NCBI GenBank assembly: GCA_026545225.1
Contig: CM048848.1
Coordinates: forward strand, 48,268,306-48,332,305
DNA length: 64,000 nucleotides
DNA from: Cornus controversa
Lineage: Eukaryota; Streptophyta; Magnoliopsida; Cornales; Cornaceae
Direction of reading: 5' to 3'
Shown in pieces: positions 29,901 through 38,777 of this stretch. Below the pieces are notes generated by a model, which made no database searches, had not been told where the DNA came from, and saw nothing but the letters and a program-made list of their open reading frames with translations. Made by a program: the position numbers and the translations under genes. Every line of letters begins with the position of its first letter. The first letter of the stretch is position 1.

Positions 29901-30604
29901 TATCGAATGTAAACATAAATCATGTTACAATTCTGCTTGTCAATTTGATGTCCCTAAAGGCTTAATCTAATTTGTTTGTGCCTTGTCTTCTTCCCCAAGG
30001 GTCATTGGAGATTTCCTGGTGGAAAGGAGATGCAAGGGTATGCTTACATCCTGACTCACCCTGGAACACCGGCAGTTTTCTATGATCACTTATTCTCTCA
30101 CTATCGATCTGAAATTGCAGCACTCATATCTCTCCGAAACCGGAACGAGATACATTGTCGTAGTACAGTAAGTATAAAAAAGTTAGCTTCATTGATAAGG
30201 TTTCTTTTAAATTGTAGCATGCTCTTATCAATTTCCACGTATTGACCGAAAATAGTCATGTTTAGTTGCAACTCATGACAAAGGGACGCCGTATCTTTAG
30301 TGGCTAAAATATTCAGATAAAATTCATGCTGAAAATAGTCCACCTTTGATGATGGTGTCAAATTATCCAAATGTACACAATATAGGCCCCACAAACTATT
30401 GACTATATATAATATGTATCACTTAATCTTTTATGCACAATTCAGGTTAAAATAACCAAGGCAGAGAGGGATGTTTATGCTGCGATAATTGATGAAAAAG
30501 TGGCAATGAAGATTGGACCAGGTCATTATGAGCCCTCAAGTGGAAACCAAAGATGGTCTTTCGCCTTTGAGGGAAAAGATTACAAGGTCTGGGAAGCGTC
30601 ATAA
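4698..30604 (+). CDS. AMY3: Alpha-amylase 3, chloroplastic (AMY3), 13 exons, complete
   Basis: This endo-alpha-1,4-glucanase (GH13_6) acts on starch in the plastid stroma. The exons are 4698-4958, 5620-5750, 6214-6268, 6348-6470, 6603-6723, 7171-7505, 14023-14690, 15761-15950, 18589-18695, 27795-28044, 29034-29156, 30000-30167 and 30446-30604. All introns are GT-AG and the phases close to 896 codons (Arabidopsis AMY3 has 887). Residues 1 to about 57 are Ser-rich, like a transit peptide. Two CBM45-like modules follow: residues about 88-160, with GKWVLHWGV, and about 300-335, with [12 protein letters not shown] and KWEIP. The catalytic barrel starts near residue 500. It shows DVVLNH (589-594), nucleophile D675 in GWRLDFVRG, acid/base E700 in VGEYW, and D783 in IENHDTGS. 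C508 and C596 match the redox disulfide pair known in Arabidopsis (same 88-residue spacing). No stop or frameshift is seen. Introns 6 and 9 are swollen by transposons. The start is the first ATG before the leader. Confidence 0.96.
4979..5290. repeat. (TA)n microsatellites in AMY3 intron 1
   Basis: Two long TA runs, about 4979-5012 and 5248-5289, sit inside AMY3 intron 1 (4959-5619). They are simple repeats with no other signal and will be length-polymorphic. Confidence 0.85.
7506..9109. other. AMY3 intron 6, left part: no gene, one AT/GT microsatellite
   Basis: This is the start of a 6.5-kb intron. No ORF with recognisable similarity is present. A compound microsatellite at about 8906-8973 runs (AT)n-(GT)n-(AT)n. 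The rest is ordinary AT-rich intron sequence. Confidence 0.6.
9110..10160. mobile_element. LTR-retrotransposon LTR-like fragment
   Basis: The phrase 'tatgtgaaaaattcaaacgg' followed by 'gaaaaatcacgggacc' near 9320-9358 resembles a motif common in plant copia-type LTRs. It is followed by GATCGATC-rich segments at 9780-9920. A related phrase recurs at 39537-39575 in this window, so the two regions are probably members of one LTR superfamily. I could not place either terminus or a target duplication. The fragment ends where the LINE 3' tail begins near 10161. Confidence 0.45.
10161..12920 (-). mobile_element. 5'-truncated L1-type LINE in AMY3 intron 6 (degenerate)
   Basis: Read on the - strand, the order is that of a plant L1 ORF2. 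First comes the segment near 12900-12780 with [17 protein letters not shown]. Then the reverse transcriptase: 12624-12106 with [39 protein letters not shown] and [16 protein letters not shown] near 11800-11820; and 11762-11499 with MVYLGLPLG. Last comes a zf-RVT-like tail at about 11051-10833. The 3' end is a LINE-like tail: on the + strand a T-run at 10167 is followed by 'gataagtaagatttgatta'. Several frameshifts and stops break the frame, so it is dead. No endonuclease domain remains. Confidence 0.88.
12921..14022. other. AMY3 intron 6, right part: nothing recognised
   Basis: Between the LINE and AMY3 exon 7 there is AT-rich sequence without recognisable coding content. A reading frame that seems to begin at 13834 is open by chance up to the true acceptor; exon 7 starts at 14023, after the AG at 14021-14022. 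Confidence 0.6.
14691..15760. other. AMY3 intron 7, nothing recognised
   Basis: The intron has a GT donor at 14691 and an AG acceptor at 15759-15760. It is T-rich and contains no recognisable transposon protein or RNA gene. Confidence 0.6.
15951..18588. other. AMY3 intron 8, nothing firmly recognised
   Basis: This 2.6-kb intron has a GT donor at 15951 and an AG acceptor at 18587-18588. I found no coding similarity. A degenerate direct repeat around 'aggccaaacaat' occurs near 18245 and 18409 and may mark an old insertion. A (CT)n run lies at about 16532-16552. Confidence 0.5.
19380..20290 (-). mobile_element. RTE-like LINE 3' fragment in AMY3 intron 9 (dead)
   Basis: On the - strand, 20191-19991 encodes [18 protein letters not shown] and [18 protein letters not shown]. 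This matches the plant RTE-type reverse transcriptase, where the usual FADD is changed to ICDD. Segment 19734-19492 encodes [18 protein letters not shown] and [15 protein letters not shown], the C-terminal signature of the same family. The 3' side (about 19380-19420) is a GGT/GTT-rich tail on the - strand. A C20 run near 19870 interrupts the frame. Stops are present, and only the C-terminal half of the protein remains. Confidence 0.8.
19870..19891. repeat. Long poly-C tract
   Basis: An uninterrupted run of about 20 C lies in the dead RTE fragment. Comparable G runs occur near 23820 and 24962 in the same intron. Such runs expand by slippage and are prone to sequencing or assembly length error. 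Confidence 0.9.
20377..21476. repeat. Perfect 550-bp tandem duplication in AMY3 intron 9
   Basis: The 550-bp block 20377-20926 is repeated immediately as 20927-21476. I saw no difference, including an identical (AC)n microsatellite (20731 and 21281) and the GC-rich 'cccccgccccgaccc' patch (about 20617 and 21167). Neither copy encodes a recognisable protein. The lack of divergence, even in the microsatellite, means a very recent duplication or an assembly artefact. Confidence 0.9.
21477..24140. other. AMY3 intron 9, central part: repeat-like, no gene recognised
   Basis: No protein similarity is visible. The area 22020-23500 looks like non-coding LTR-retroelement sequence (the phrase 'gaacctctgggaccatgg' and long A-rich lists), but I cannot assign it. 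A G-run sits near 23820. A direct repeat of about 42 bp containing 'gtaatggtacctctaa' occurs twice at about 24034-24112. A TA run lies at about 21699-21722. Confidence 0.45.
24164..24328 (+). mobile_element. tRNA-derived SINE with 16-bp target duplication
   Basis: The body of about 165 bp has an A-box-like TGGCTCAACGGTAAGG (24178) and a B-box GGTTCGAAAC (about 24221), the internal RNA polymerase III promoter of tRNA-derived SINEs. The 3' part, with 'ggtaaggctgcatacatc' and a terminal 'gcactgggttttcccttt', resembles the widespread Au-type angiosperm SINE family. It is bounded by ATTAGCTTTGTAAGAA (24148-24163) and ATTAGCTTTGTTAGAA (24329-24344), a direct repeat matching 15 of 16 bases. It lies in AMY3 intron 9, in the same orientation as the gene. 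Confidence 0.85.
24690..27145 (+). mobile_element. L1-type LINE in AMY3 intron 9 (degenerate)
   Basis: On the + strand the order follows plant L1 ORF2. The RT N-terminal part is at 24760-25200 ([49 protein letters not shown]). The FADD box is degraded to F-stop-DDTLVF near 25505. The C-terminal RT and connection lie at 25600-26400. The zf-RVT-like tail is at 26530-26790 ([45 protein letters not shown]). The end is a LINE-type 3' tail, 'tacaatcttacttatcaa', near 27122. A (GT)n-G14 expansion at 24943-24976 lies where an LIPKKGG-like motif is expected. Many stops and shifts are present. It is related to the - strand LINE in intron 6. Confidence 0.87.
27146..27794. other. AMY3 intron 9, 3' end
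   Basis: The last 650 bp of the intron are AT-rich, with the AG acceptor at 27793-27794. No element was recognised. A reading frame starting at 27566 overlaps exon 10 in the wrong frame. Confidence 0.6.
29505..29795 (-). mobile_element. LINE reverse-transcriptase scrap in AMY3 intron 11
   Basis: On the - strand, two overlapping frames give one RT segment. One (29761-29573) has [18 protein letters not shown] and [13 protein letters not shown]. The other (ending at 29503) has [20 protein letters not shown]. They are joined by a frameshift. This is the N-terminal RT region of an L1-type LINE. No 3' tail or 5' part is present, so it is a short, old fragment inserted opposite to the gene. Confidence 0.75.
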
Positions 30605-30878
30605 GATTTGACAGTGACTCTCCTCTTGTCAAAAGCATTTGAAGAATATATCCAGTATAGAGATGCCGTAATTTTTCTACAAATTGTTTTGAAACTCACC
30701 AGGACAGGGTGCTGCACTTATTCAAGATTTTGTAGCGATGCTCCTCAACTTGCCGCTACTTAGACACGACTCTTATCAAGATAAGATTGAGAACAACTTG
30801 TCTAAGGTAGGTTCAGATGAAGATAAGGAGAATGAATTGTTGTGTGAAGGGGAGGATTATGTACCTGTCTACATTATA

Positions 30879-30911
<33 letters not shown>

Positions 30912-31393
30912 TGTAATGCCTTCTGGAAACAGTTATTGTACCTGGCATTCAACAATGTAGAAGTTTGTATAATTGTTGTAACTGCTAATGTTCAATAACT
31001 TCATATGATTTTGTCCTTTTCCTTATTCTCATCTTGTCTTGTCTTGTACTAGCTTCCTTTTATTGTATGAGCCCAAACCTTAATCAGGCTGCACAGTAGA
31101 ACTGTTGAAACTGAAGGATGTCCATTTTGTTGTATTAAGTAATGACTTAAGGCCTGTTTGGATGTTCCTTGAATTTGCACCTAAGCAAAGGTTAAGTTTG
31201 TTTGCCCAGTCTTTCTTTCTCAGTTTGGAGAAAATCTTCCTAGCGTCGTCATCAACCAACTATATCTTTGTTACCTAAGTAAAAAAATATATCTATTTTT
31301 GTGAGTCATACGGTGTTAATACCATGTTTTATCTCAATAGACTATACTAGTTGACAGCGAAAGAAGTATTATATTAACAAGTTTAATTTTTAG
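30605..31393. other. AMY3 3' flank, probable 3' untranslated region at its start
   Basis: AMY3 ends at the TAA at 30602-30604. The following few hundred bases, including a TA run at about 30880-30908, probably hold the 3' untranslated region. T-rich and TGTA motifs near 30950-31010 are compatible with plant polyadenylation, but no signal is decisive. No other gene is seen. Confidence 0.4.
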
Positions 31394-32178
31394 AAATCAT
31401 GCTCATTATAATGGTCTCATTGATGCTATCATGGGATCAACTGCCATTACCATCTCCAGTTGCCATTTCACTCACCACAATGAGGTAATTAATGTGATCA
31501 AATAATAAAATGAGCAATGATACAATGCTCGATTGGTTTGGTTTTTTTGTGCAACTCTAATATATAGTGTCCAACAAAGATTGTGATTATAATGTATATT
31601 CTAGATGTATTGATGATGTGATACTCTTGAAATATTATATACTTTCTCGTGATAAAGATAGTATCTCTCTCTTCTCAAGTGTGTGTATCTTAATGACAGT
31701 CATATCAGTCAATAACAACAACCGATTGACACTTTTATTATTTTTCTAATAAAATTGGATTAAGATTGACAAAACATGAGTGGAGTTTTAAACACAGGGA
31801 AAACTAGAAAATTCATGTGTAGTATAAAAAGTACCATGTATGATTTTTGGTTGCTTAGTGGTATTTTTTTAAGCAAAAATTTAAAAAATCACTAGTCAAT
31901 TATTGGTATTTACTAATCGATCAACCTTTTAAAACTATTTGGATTAACAGTTTTTCCAAACTAATTACAAAACTAACAAAAATCACTAACCAAACTTTTT
32001 CTTAGTGCAAAATGCCCATCTCTACTTTACAGTGCCGATGGGGGTTCGTCCACGTGATTAACAATGACTACACCCATTGGCTCATGGACGCCATTGGTGG
32101 TAGCTCTCATTCTACAATCATCAGCCAAGGCAATCGATTCATTGCCCCCTCCTGATAATAATTCTAAACAGGTAATTA
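31394..32178 (+). pseudogene. Pectate lyase (PL1) gene fragment, broken
   Basis: Two exon-like pieces match plant pectate lyase, which cleaves homogalacturonan in cell walls. The first, 31394-31484, reads [16 protein letters not shown] then CHFTHHNE and ends at a GT. The second, from 32033 to about 32173, starts after an AG and reads [18 protein letters not shown], then [19 protein letters not shown]. One extra base after the IAP codons creates a stop at 32153-32155; skipping it would restore the family-like continuation up to a GT donor near 32171. The segment that normally joins the two (MLLGHSD through the QVTIAFNHF region) is missing. N- and C-terminal exons were not found. It is therefore a relic downstream of AMY3 and not part of its function. 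Confidence 0.8.
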
Positions 32179-32452
32179 TACAAACACATATAGACATATA
32201 TATCTACATACATGGTCATGTGTTGAGGAGGAATTTGATATAAGTGAGGTTTGAACCAAACACTCAAAAGGCCTTTTCATATTTTATACTACAAACTAAC
32301 TAGATAGAAGTTTAAAGGAAAAAAGAAAATATAATAATAAATGAGAAAAAGTGTAGAAGAACTCTTGTGGTGGGTTACACACCTCTTGTGAAGTATTGAA
32401 TTTTTACTATGTTGGACAGAATGCTCTTGATAAGAAAGAGAGAATTTTACTT

Positions 32453-33676
32453 GGCAAAAGGTCAATAGGGTCCAAAATCTTCGTGTATTTTTAAAAAGGT
32501 ACAATAAATCTCTTTATACTATATTTTGAATCATATCACACTCTTACCTTTGCAAAAGTGAGCAAACTATCTTTTTGCACATATTCTCTTTTTTATAATC
32601 ATTTAAATAAACAACAATAGAGAGAAGAGAGGTTTTTTTATATAAGTTATTTTTTACCTTAATAAAAAAAAAAAGAGGAGTTTTTTTCAGGGGAAAAAGT
32701 TTCTGAAAAAAAAAAACTAACAATGCACAATTACATAATAAAAAATTTTGATTTTTTTTTTGTTTTTCGAAAATTGTTTCCGAAATTTTTTTCATTAGAA
32801 AGAGAGGGTTTTTTTATATATATATTAAGTTTGTTTTACCTTAATAAAAAAAGAGGAATTTTTTTTTTGGGAAAAAAATTCTGGTTTCGGGAGAAAAAAA
32901 AACTAAATATGCACAATTACATAATAAAAATTTTTGAATTTTTTTTTGTTTTGCTGAGATTGTTTCTGAAAAATTTTCCATTAAACAGAGAGGGTTTTTT
33001 TTTTATATTAAGTTTGTTTTACCTTAATAAAAAAAAAAGAGGAGTTTTTTTTTGGAAAAAAATTTATGGTTTCGGAAAAAAAAACTAAATATGCACAATT
33101 ACTTAATAAAAAATTTTGATTTTTTTTCCGGAACTTTTTCCATTAGAAAGGGAGAAAATTTATAATAAAACAATTTTTGAAAAAAAAAATTCTGAATTTT
33201 TTTATTATTGTGCATATTTAGTTTTTTTCCTGGAAATTTTTTCCAAAAATTTTTTCTTGAAAAAAAAACTCCTCTTTTTTTTTATTAAGGTAAAGAAAAA
33301 CTTAATATAAAAAAACCCTCTCTTTCTAATGGAAAAATTTTCGGAAAACAAAAAAAATATCAAAAATTTTATTACTCCGTATGTAATTGTAAATTTTTAG
33401 TTTTTTTTTTCGGAAATTTTTTTTTCCAGAAAAAAACTCCTTTTTTTTATTAAGGTAAAAAAAACTTAATATAATAAAACCTTTCTTATCTCTATTTTTA
33501 TTTATTTTTTATAATAATTGAAAGGGTAAAATGGTCATAGAAAATGAGAATATGTGCAAAATGGGGTAGTTTGTTCACTTCTGCAAATGTGAGGTTGTGA
33601 TATGGTCCAAAATATTACATAGAGGAGTTTATTACACCTTTTTAAAATCACATGGGGAGTTTTGGACCATTTTGCC
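32453..33676. mobile_element. Foldback / Mutator-like long-TIR element with tandem repeats in its arms
   Basis: The element starts GGCAAAAGGTC and ends in the complement of GGCAAAATGGTCC, and long stretches of the two arms pair. Inside, a unit of about 180-190 bp containing 'atgcacaattac' (near 32721, 32910 and 33092) repeats directly on the left. It reappears inverted on the right near 33200 and 33370, giving a large foldback. The flanking 9-mers attttactt (32444-32452) and tttttattt (33677-33685) match at 7 of 9 positions, which fits an eroded Mutator-type duplication. There is no transposase; open frames here are low-complexity F/K/L chance products. Confidence 0.7.
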
Positions 33677-33685
33677 TTTTTATTT

Positions 33686-34630
33686 GCGAATCGAATCATT
33701 CCATTTTTTTAGATAGTGCAAGTGAGATCTAAACATTTATTATACTTTCATAATTAAATGGATAAATAGTCTTTTCACTATTCATTCGGTGATAACTTTT
33801 ACCGTATACAATTGACACAGTTCATGTTACATTGCACTATATAGAAGTGCTTTATCGAATTTGGAATTACTTTAGACCCAAATGAAAATTGGTCAACCCA
33901 TTGTTGTTTTACTTTCTTTTTGTTTTTGTTTTATTTTCTTTAAATTATGAAAGACAAATATCACATTGAATATCTACTTATAAGATCAGAGACAAAGTAA
34001 TGTCAGGTATTCTTATATGCTCTGGACATTGAATAGAGTGAATACTTTCGCTATAATGTATTTTTATGAACCCAACTCAAGGATTTGAAGAGATTGAACT
34101 TAGAATTTAGAATAGGATCTATATATATATATATATAACATAAATATAACGAGGCCTTAGGCAATTGCCTTAATTATACGGTAAACGAGCGGGTTTTGTA
34201 CATAATATATATTTATAATATACATATATCCACGAACATATTGTAACATATTGTTATTTTTATTTTTCCGATAAATATGGTAAAATAATTGACAGTTATA
34301 CTATGCATAAATTTTAGTACCAAAGATAGTTCTTATACATCCAACACAGAAAGTTAATCTATACACCAACTCCATCTTCAACTGCATTTTCGCCTTCATC
34401 TATCTCATTTAAGTGACCAAATGCTTGAATCTGAACTTCGAAATGATCATTATTGTTTTTATTCATTTTAGGCGGGTTTGTTCGACTGATCATTGTTTGC
34501 TTCCTTAAAGTTTCTTGTATTTGGGGTTTACATCTAAAAACATGAATTTTTATTTTGTGATTTTTCAGACAATTGAATGTTTAACATCTGATACTAAACT
34601 TGGGGTTCTTACATCTATAATGATTTAGGG
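33686..34630. other. Intergenic, nothing firmly recognised
   Basis: AT-rich DNA with a TA run near 34121-34136. A 33-codon stretch on the - strand near 34365-34465 looks mildly coding-like (QIQAFGHLNEIDEGENAVED) but has no start or family assignment. Confidence 0.4.
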
Positions 34631-35023
34631 TGTTATGCCGAGAGTCCAGAAATTCAACAAACAAATTATCACACATACAATTGTATACACAGATATTTAT
34701 ATGATTCGGCAATTGCCTAGTCCACGGGAGGCCGTGGATTTCAATATCAGAAGAAAAATTACAAACACTCTGTTCTCTCAGTTCTCACTCACCCTGTATT
34801 CTGTATTTTCATCACTTGCACACACTGCTTCACTAATTACAGACATACAGACATAAGAGTGAGCTTATATAGACATTTTCTGGCAAAAACCTAGCAGACT
34901 TCCGTCCACAATTCCGGCACAACCGTTCACATATTCGGCGCCTACTTGTGCTGACTTTTCCTTCATGTGGCACTGATCATTGTTCGGTGCCATTAATGCT
35001 AGATTCAAGCCATATATCCAACA
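34631..35023. mobile_element. Solo LTR with TTAGGG target duplication
   Basis: This 393-bp block begins TGTTATGCC and ends ATCCAACA, with canonical TG...CA ends. It is flanked on both sides by TTAGGG (34625-34630 and 35024-35029). A TATATAAGC box on the - strand near 34866 suggests the LTR promoter points leftward. No internal retrotransposon sequence is attached, so it is a solo LTR left by recombination. It sits in the leader region of the Mutator-like pseudogene. Confidence 0.7.
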
Positions 35024-35067
35024 TTAGGGTTCTTCAATTGAACATTGTTTGCTCGTTTTAATGTTTC

Positions 35068-35103
<36 letters not shown>

Positions 35104-35237
35104 TGTGGTTTACATCTTGTTGAGTTATTATTATCATTTTTTGTCTGATATGTTATTATTTATTTTCTACCCTTTTTTTTGTTAGAACCATGCAAGTTTA
35201 ACATATTTTCTTAATCTTTCAATAGCTTTTAGTTCCA

Positions 35238-37160
35238 ATGGGTACTGAAGAGAGAATTCAGTTGGTGGTCTACCATTCTAGTAATGTAAATGTCATAAGA
35301 AATGTTGACCCTAATAACTACAATCACATGGAAATGTTATATGATGCATGTGAACTTTTAATTTCCAATGTTTCTGCAACAATAGGTTTAACAATGAACT
35401 TATACTATTTAGTACCTGGGACAGGAGATAGGATATGTTATTGGAAGATAATCAAGATGTGAAAAAAATGTTTGAAATGCACAAGAATGGTAAAGAGATA
35501 GATTTGTATTTGGAGGTTGAAGGATCTCCATTGGTTAGTTCTGCTAGGGAGTTTGGACATAGTAGTGGTTTGACTTCTTAGTATTGTACTCCCATTAAAA
35601 TTACCATTGTATGTGGTATTGATGAGGATGATATGAATAATTATGATGAGGAGTGGGATAGTGAAAAGGAAAACTTATATGTGAGTGACAGTGATAAAGA
35701 GTGGTGGGTAAATATTAATGAGAATGAGGTTGATATGCCATTTGGTGTTGATGATGAAGATCTGCTACATTATGAGTCTGAAAATAGTGATGAACATCTA
35801 TATGTTACTAATGAATCAGGTTCAAATTATGAAATAGATGATTTGGGAAAAACCACCAGGGGGAAGGTGTATGAGGAAATTGAAGGACAAAAACTAGTGC
35901 TTGAAGAAGGGTTATTGTTTGATGACATTAATCATTTTAGGGCTGTCTTAAAGGACTATACCATTCAGGAAGGTTTAAGTTGGTGAGGGACAAAAATGGG
36001 AAGAAAAGGATTGCTGCTCACTATGGAAGTCTGGCATGTTCATAGAGAGTTCATACATCTGTTTTGCCAGATGGAGTCACTTACAGGATTAAGAAAGTAA
36101 GTGTGAGCACAAATGTGTTAGAAGAAGGAAGAATGTGGAAGTCAATTCTGCTTGGATTGCCAAAAAACTTAGACCAAGATTTAGAACTGATCCTCAAATT
36201 AAATTGGAAGCTTTTCATGCCGAGGTTCTTAAGAAGTATGGGGTTAATGTGAGTAAAATGAGTTTGTATAGGGCTAAGAGAAAGGCATTGAAGGTGAATA
36301 CAGGGTCACATTCAGAATCTAATGAGAAATTGTGGAAGTGTGGAGCTGAAATTAGGAAGACAAATCCTGGGAGTTTGGCAAAGGTATAGTTGTATGAAAT
36401 GTCACAAATCAATCCCAAACTAACTTTTAAAAGACTATTTCTTTCATTTGCAGTCAATCACATTGGCTTTAAGGATGATTGCAGACCATTTATTAGCCGA
36501 GATGGATGTTATCTAAATGGGTGGGAACTATGGTTTGTTCCCAATTGCATATGGTGGTGTTGAGGGTGAAAACAAGGATAGTTCGTTATTCTTCTTTTAC
36601 TACCAACACAGAGTCATTGGGTATGGTGTCCACTGCCAGCCATGGACATTCATGACAAATGGACAAAAGGTATTATATCATTTTTTTTTTGGCATTGATG
36701 GTCAATTACTGTATGTTTTATATGAGTTGATTATTATTTTGTACTTGTATTAACAATTGCTCTGCACTTATTAGTACAGGTATTATTTTGTAGGATATGA
36801 GTAGTAGGCTTATTTTCTTAGGTGGGGATGAATTTGAGGTGATGGAACTTGGACAGACATTTGTGGTGAATATGGCTACAAAAAATGTTGTTGTAGGGTG
36901 TGGAATATCACATGGGTGCCTTGTAAGCATGCAACTGCATGCATTTCCTTTAAGAGAATGGACATAGAGGATTTCACTCATCATTTGTATTGGAAATAAA
37001 CTTACTTGAAGGCAAATGGTAACATGATACATCTATTACATGATGAGTCAATGTGGCCAGATGAATAGGGTGCCCTGATACAGCCTCCACCCCTTAAGAG
37101 GCTTCCAGGTAGGCCAAGGAAAAATAGGAGGAGGGAGCCTGATGAGTCTCAACCTTAGGC
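35238..37160 (+). pseudogene. Mutator-like (MULE) transposase pseudogene
   Basis: The frames at 35238-35462 and 35633-35986 give the acidic N-terminal part, followed by the MuDR plant domain: EGLLFDDINHFRAVLKDY. Then 36135-36389 gives AWIAKKLRPRFRTDPQIK, VSKMSLYRAKRKAL and NPGSLAKV. The DDE start lies near 36450-36620 (GFKDDCRPFISRDGC, then FPIAYGGVEGENKDS). The second acidic motif, normally SDRQKG-like, reads TNGQK, and the remaining catalytic core is deleted. A SWIM-like zinc finger follows near 36890-36950 (WVPCKHATACI), then a PPLKRLPGRPRKNRRREPDE tail near 37085-37150. Stops and frameshifts break every domain. It lies convergent to the GRF ORF at 38778-39092. Confidence 0.87.
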
Positions 37161-37275
37161 AAGTGATATGAAAAGTTCATGTACCCTTAAAAGCTCAATC
37201 TGTAAGGGTATGGGGGCATAACAAGAGAACATGTCAAAGAGCCCCTATTAGACCATCTTCAATTGCAGCAGTAAG

Positions 37276-37690
37276 GGGTAGGGCCGGGTAAAGGTGGAAG
37301 TGTTGGAGTTAAGGGTGGTGTCACTAGTAGATGATTGTTTGGGTCTACAACTGGAGAATCTTCTGTAAGTTTGTGTTAGTTGAAGTTTTTTATATGATTT
37401 GTTGTTAACAATGAAAATCTGATTTGTATATGTAGGGTAGAGCTAAATCTTCTATAGTTAGGGGTGGTTTCACTAGCAGAAACTTGTTTGGGTCTACAGA
37501 TGGAGAATCTTCTGTAAGTTTGTGACAGTTGAAGTTTTTTTTATATGACTTGTTATTGACTATAGGATTCTGATTTGTATATGTAGGGTAGAGCTGAATC
37601 TTCTAGAGTTAGGAGTGGTGGTGGTGTAAAAGGCAACCATGGACATGTTGGGTCTTCAGCTGGAGCATATCCTTTAAGTGTTTGACCTGT
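37276..37690 (+). repeat. Three tandem exon-plus-intron units in the MULE tail
   Basis: A unit of about 150 bp is repeated three times. The middle unit is a 78-bp open segment (37436-37513, GRAKSSIVRGGFTSRN...) bounded by AG on the left and GTAAGT on the right, followed by a 73-bp AT-rich spacer ending in TGTAG. The first copy (donor at 37365) and third copy (from 37587) align with it but are diverged; the first has a stop. The repeat therefore multiplied an exon together with its intron. It lies just past the transposase C-terminus. Confidence 0.75.
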
Positions 37691-37910
37691 CAGTTTTTTG
37701 CTTGAATTGTTGATAACCAATTAATGACATTTTGATTTGTCTATGGATGTTTGCATATTGCCAGGGAAGAAGTGATGATGTGATTCCAACTTTAGGAAGT
37801 AAAATTTAACTATGTCTTCACAAGGAATATTAATTAGTGGCATTAGGCTTTTGAGTTGTTGGTGTTGTCAGTAAATATGAATCCAACATTTTGTTTAACT
37901 TTTTTAAAGA

Positions 37911-38148
37911 CAACATGAGATGAGATAGATGTTATTGCTTTTGCTAACACTTGCATATGGTAGTTTTTTACAACATGAGATGAGATAGATGTTATTGCTT
38001 TTGCTAACACTTGCATATGGTAGTTTTTTACAACATGAGATGAGATAGATGTTATTGCTTTTGCTAACACTTGCATATGGTAGTTTTTTACAACATGAGA
38101 TGAGATAGATGTTATTGCTTTTGCTAACACTTGCATATGGTAGTTTTT
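37911..38148. repeat. 60-bp tandem repeat, four near-identical copies
   Basis: A 60-bp unit starting caacatgagatgagatagat is repeated at 37911, 37971, 38031 and 38091, and the last copy ends at about 38148. The copies appear identical. Because 60 is divisible by three, the - strand stays open and reads a repeated 20-residue block (37843-38136), but this is an effect of the repeat length and not a gene. There are no spacers, so it is not a CRISPR array. Confidence 0.95.
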
Positions 38149-38777
38149 GGCATTAGGGCAGAGCCACTAAGTTGAATGTTATTGGCCTCACTAGTTTTTT
38201 TTGTTGTTGTGTAGGCAGTAGTTAACTAACTTAAATAACTCATTTTTTGTCTGTAAACATGTGTATATGTTATGTGGCCAATTATTTTGACCAAGTATGT
38301 ATGGAATATGAATATGCATGCCATTTGTATTGGTACTGAAGACTATTATTTAGACTTGATAATACACAAGTAGTATTCAAGAGATGTTTATGACTTGTTG
38401 GATATATGAAATCTGACTATATTATTCAAGATCTTATTTGACAGTCTGAGCAAATGTTCATTTCATCACTTAAAACTGAACATAGCATTCCAATTGTTAG
38501 TAATGCTTCATGAAAGTTTGTGTTGAACATAATTTATTTTAGTTAACCAAACATTGATCACTTTGAATACAATATTGACTTACACAGTCATTTGTATATA
38601 AACAGAGTTACAAAGGAAAACAAGCATCCAAAAACAAAACATATTTCACATGAGAAGGAATACGAAACCATTTCGAAACAGAGGCCTTGGAATGGATCAC
38701 AAGTTCACTCACATCATGGGCATCACTATTGCCACTATTCTGAAATCACTTAAACATGCTACCAAAGATCATTATCT

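Noticed and set aside
32544..33310. F/K/L-rich open frames
   Set aside because: Low-complexity translations of the foldback element's A/T runs.
34365..34465. 33-codon - strand stretch with acidic residues
   Set aside because: No start, no family and no splice context; too short to support a gene.
35238..37160. MULE transposase as a functional or domesticated (FAR1-like) gene
   Set aside because: Frameshifts, stops and loss of the catalytic core show a dead element.
37843..38136. - strand frame with four repeats of a 20-residue block; also considered as a CRISPR-like array
   Set aside because: Produced by a 60-bp tandem repeat without spacers, in a plant nuclear sequence; no codon or family evidence.
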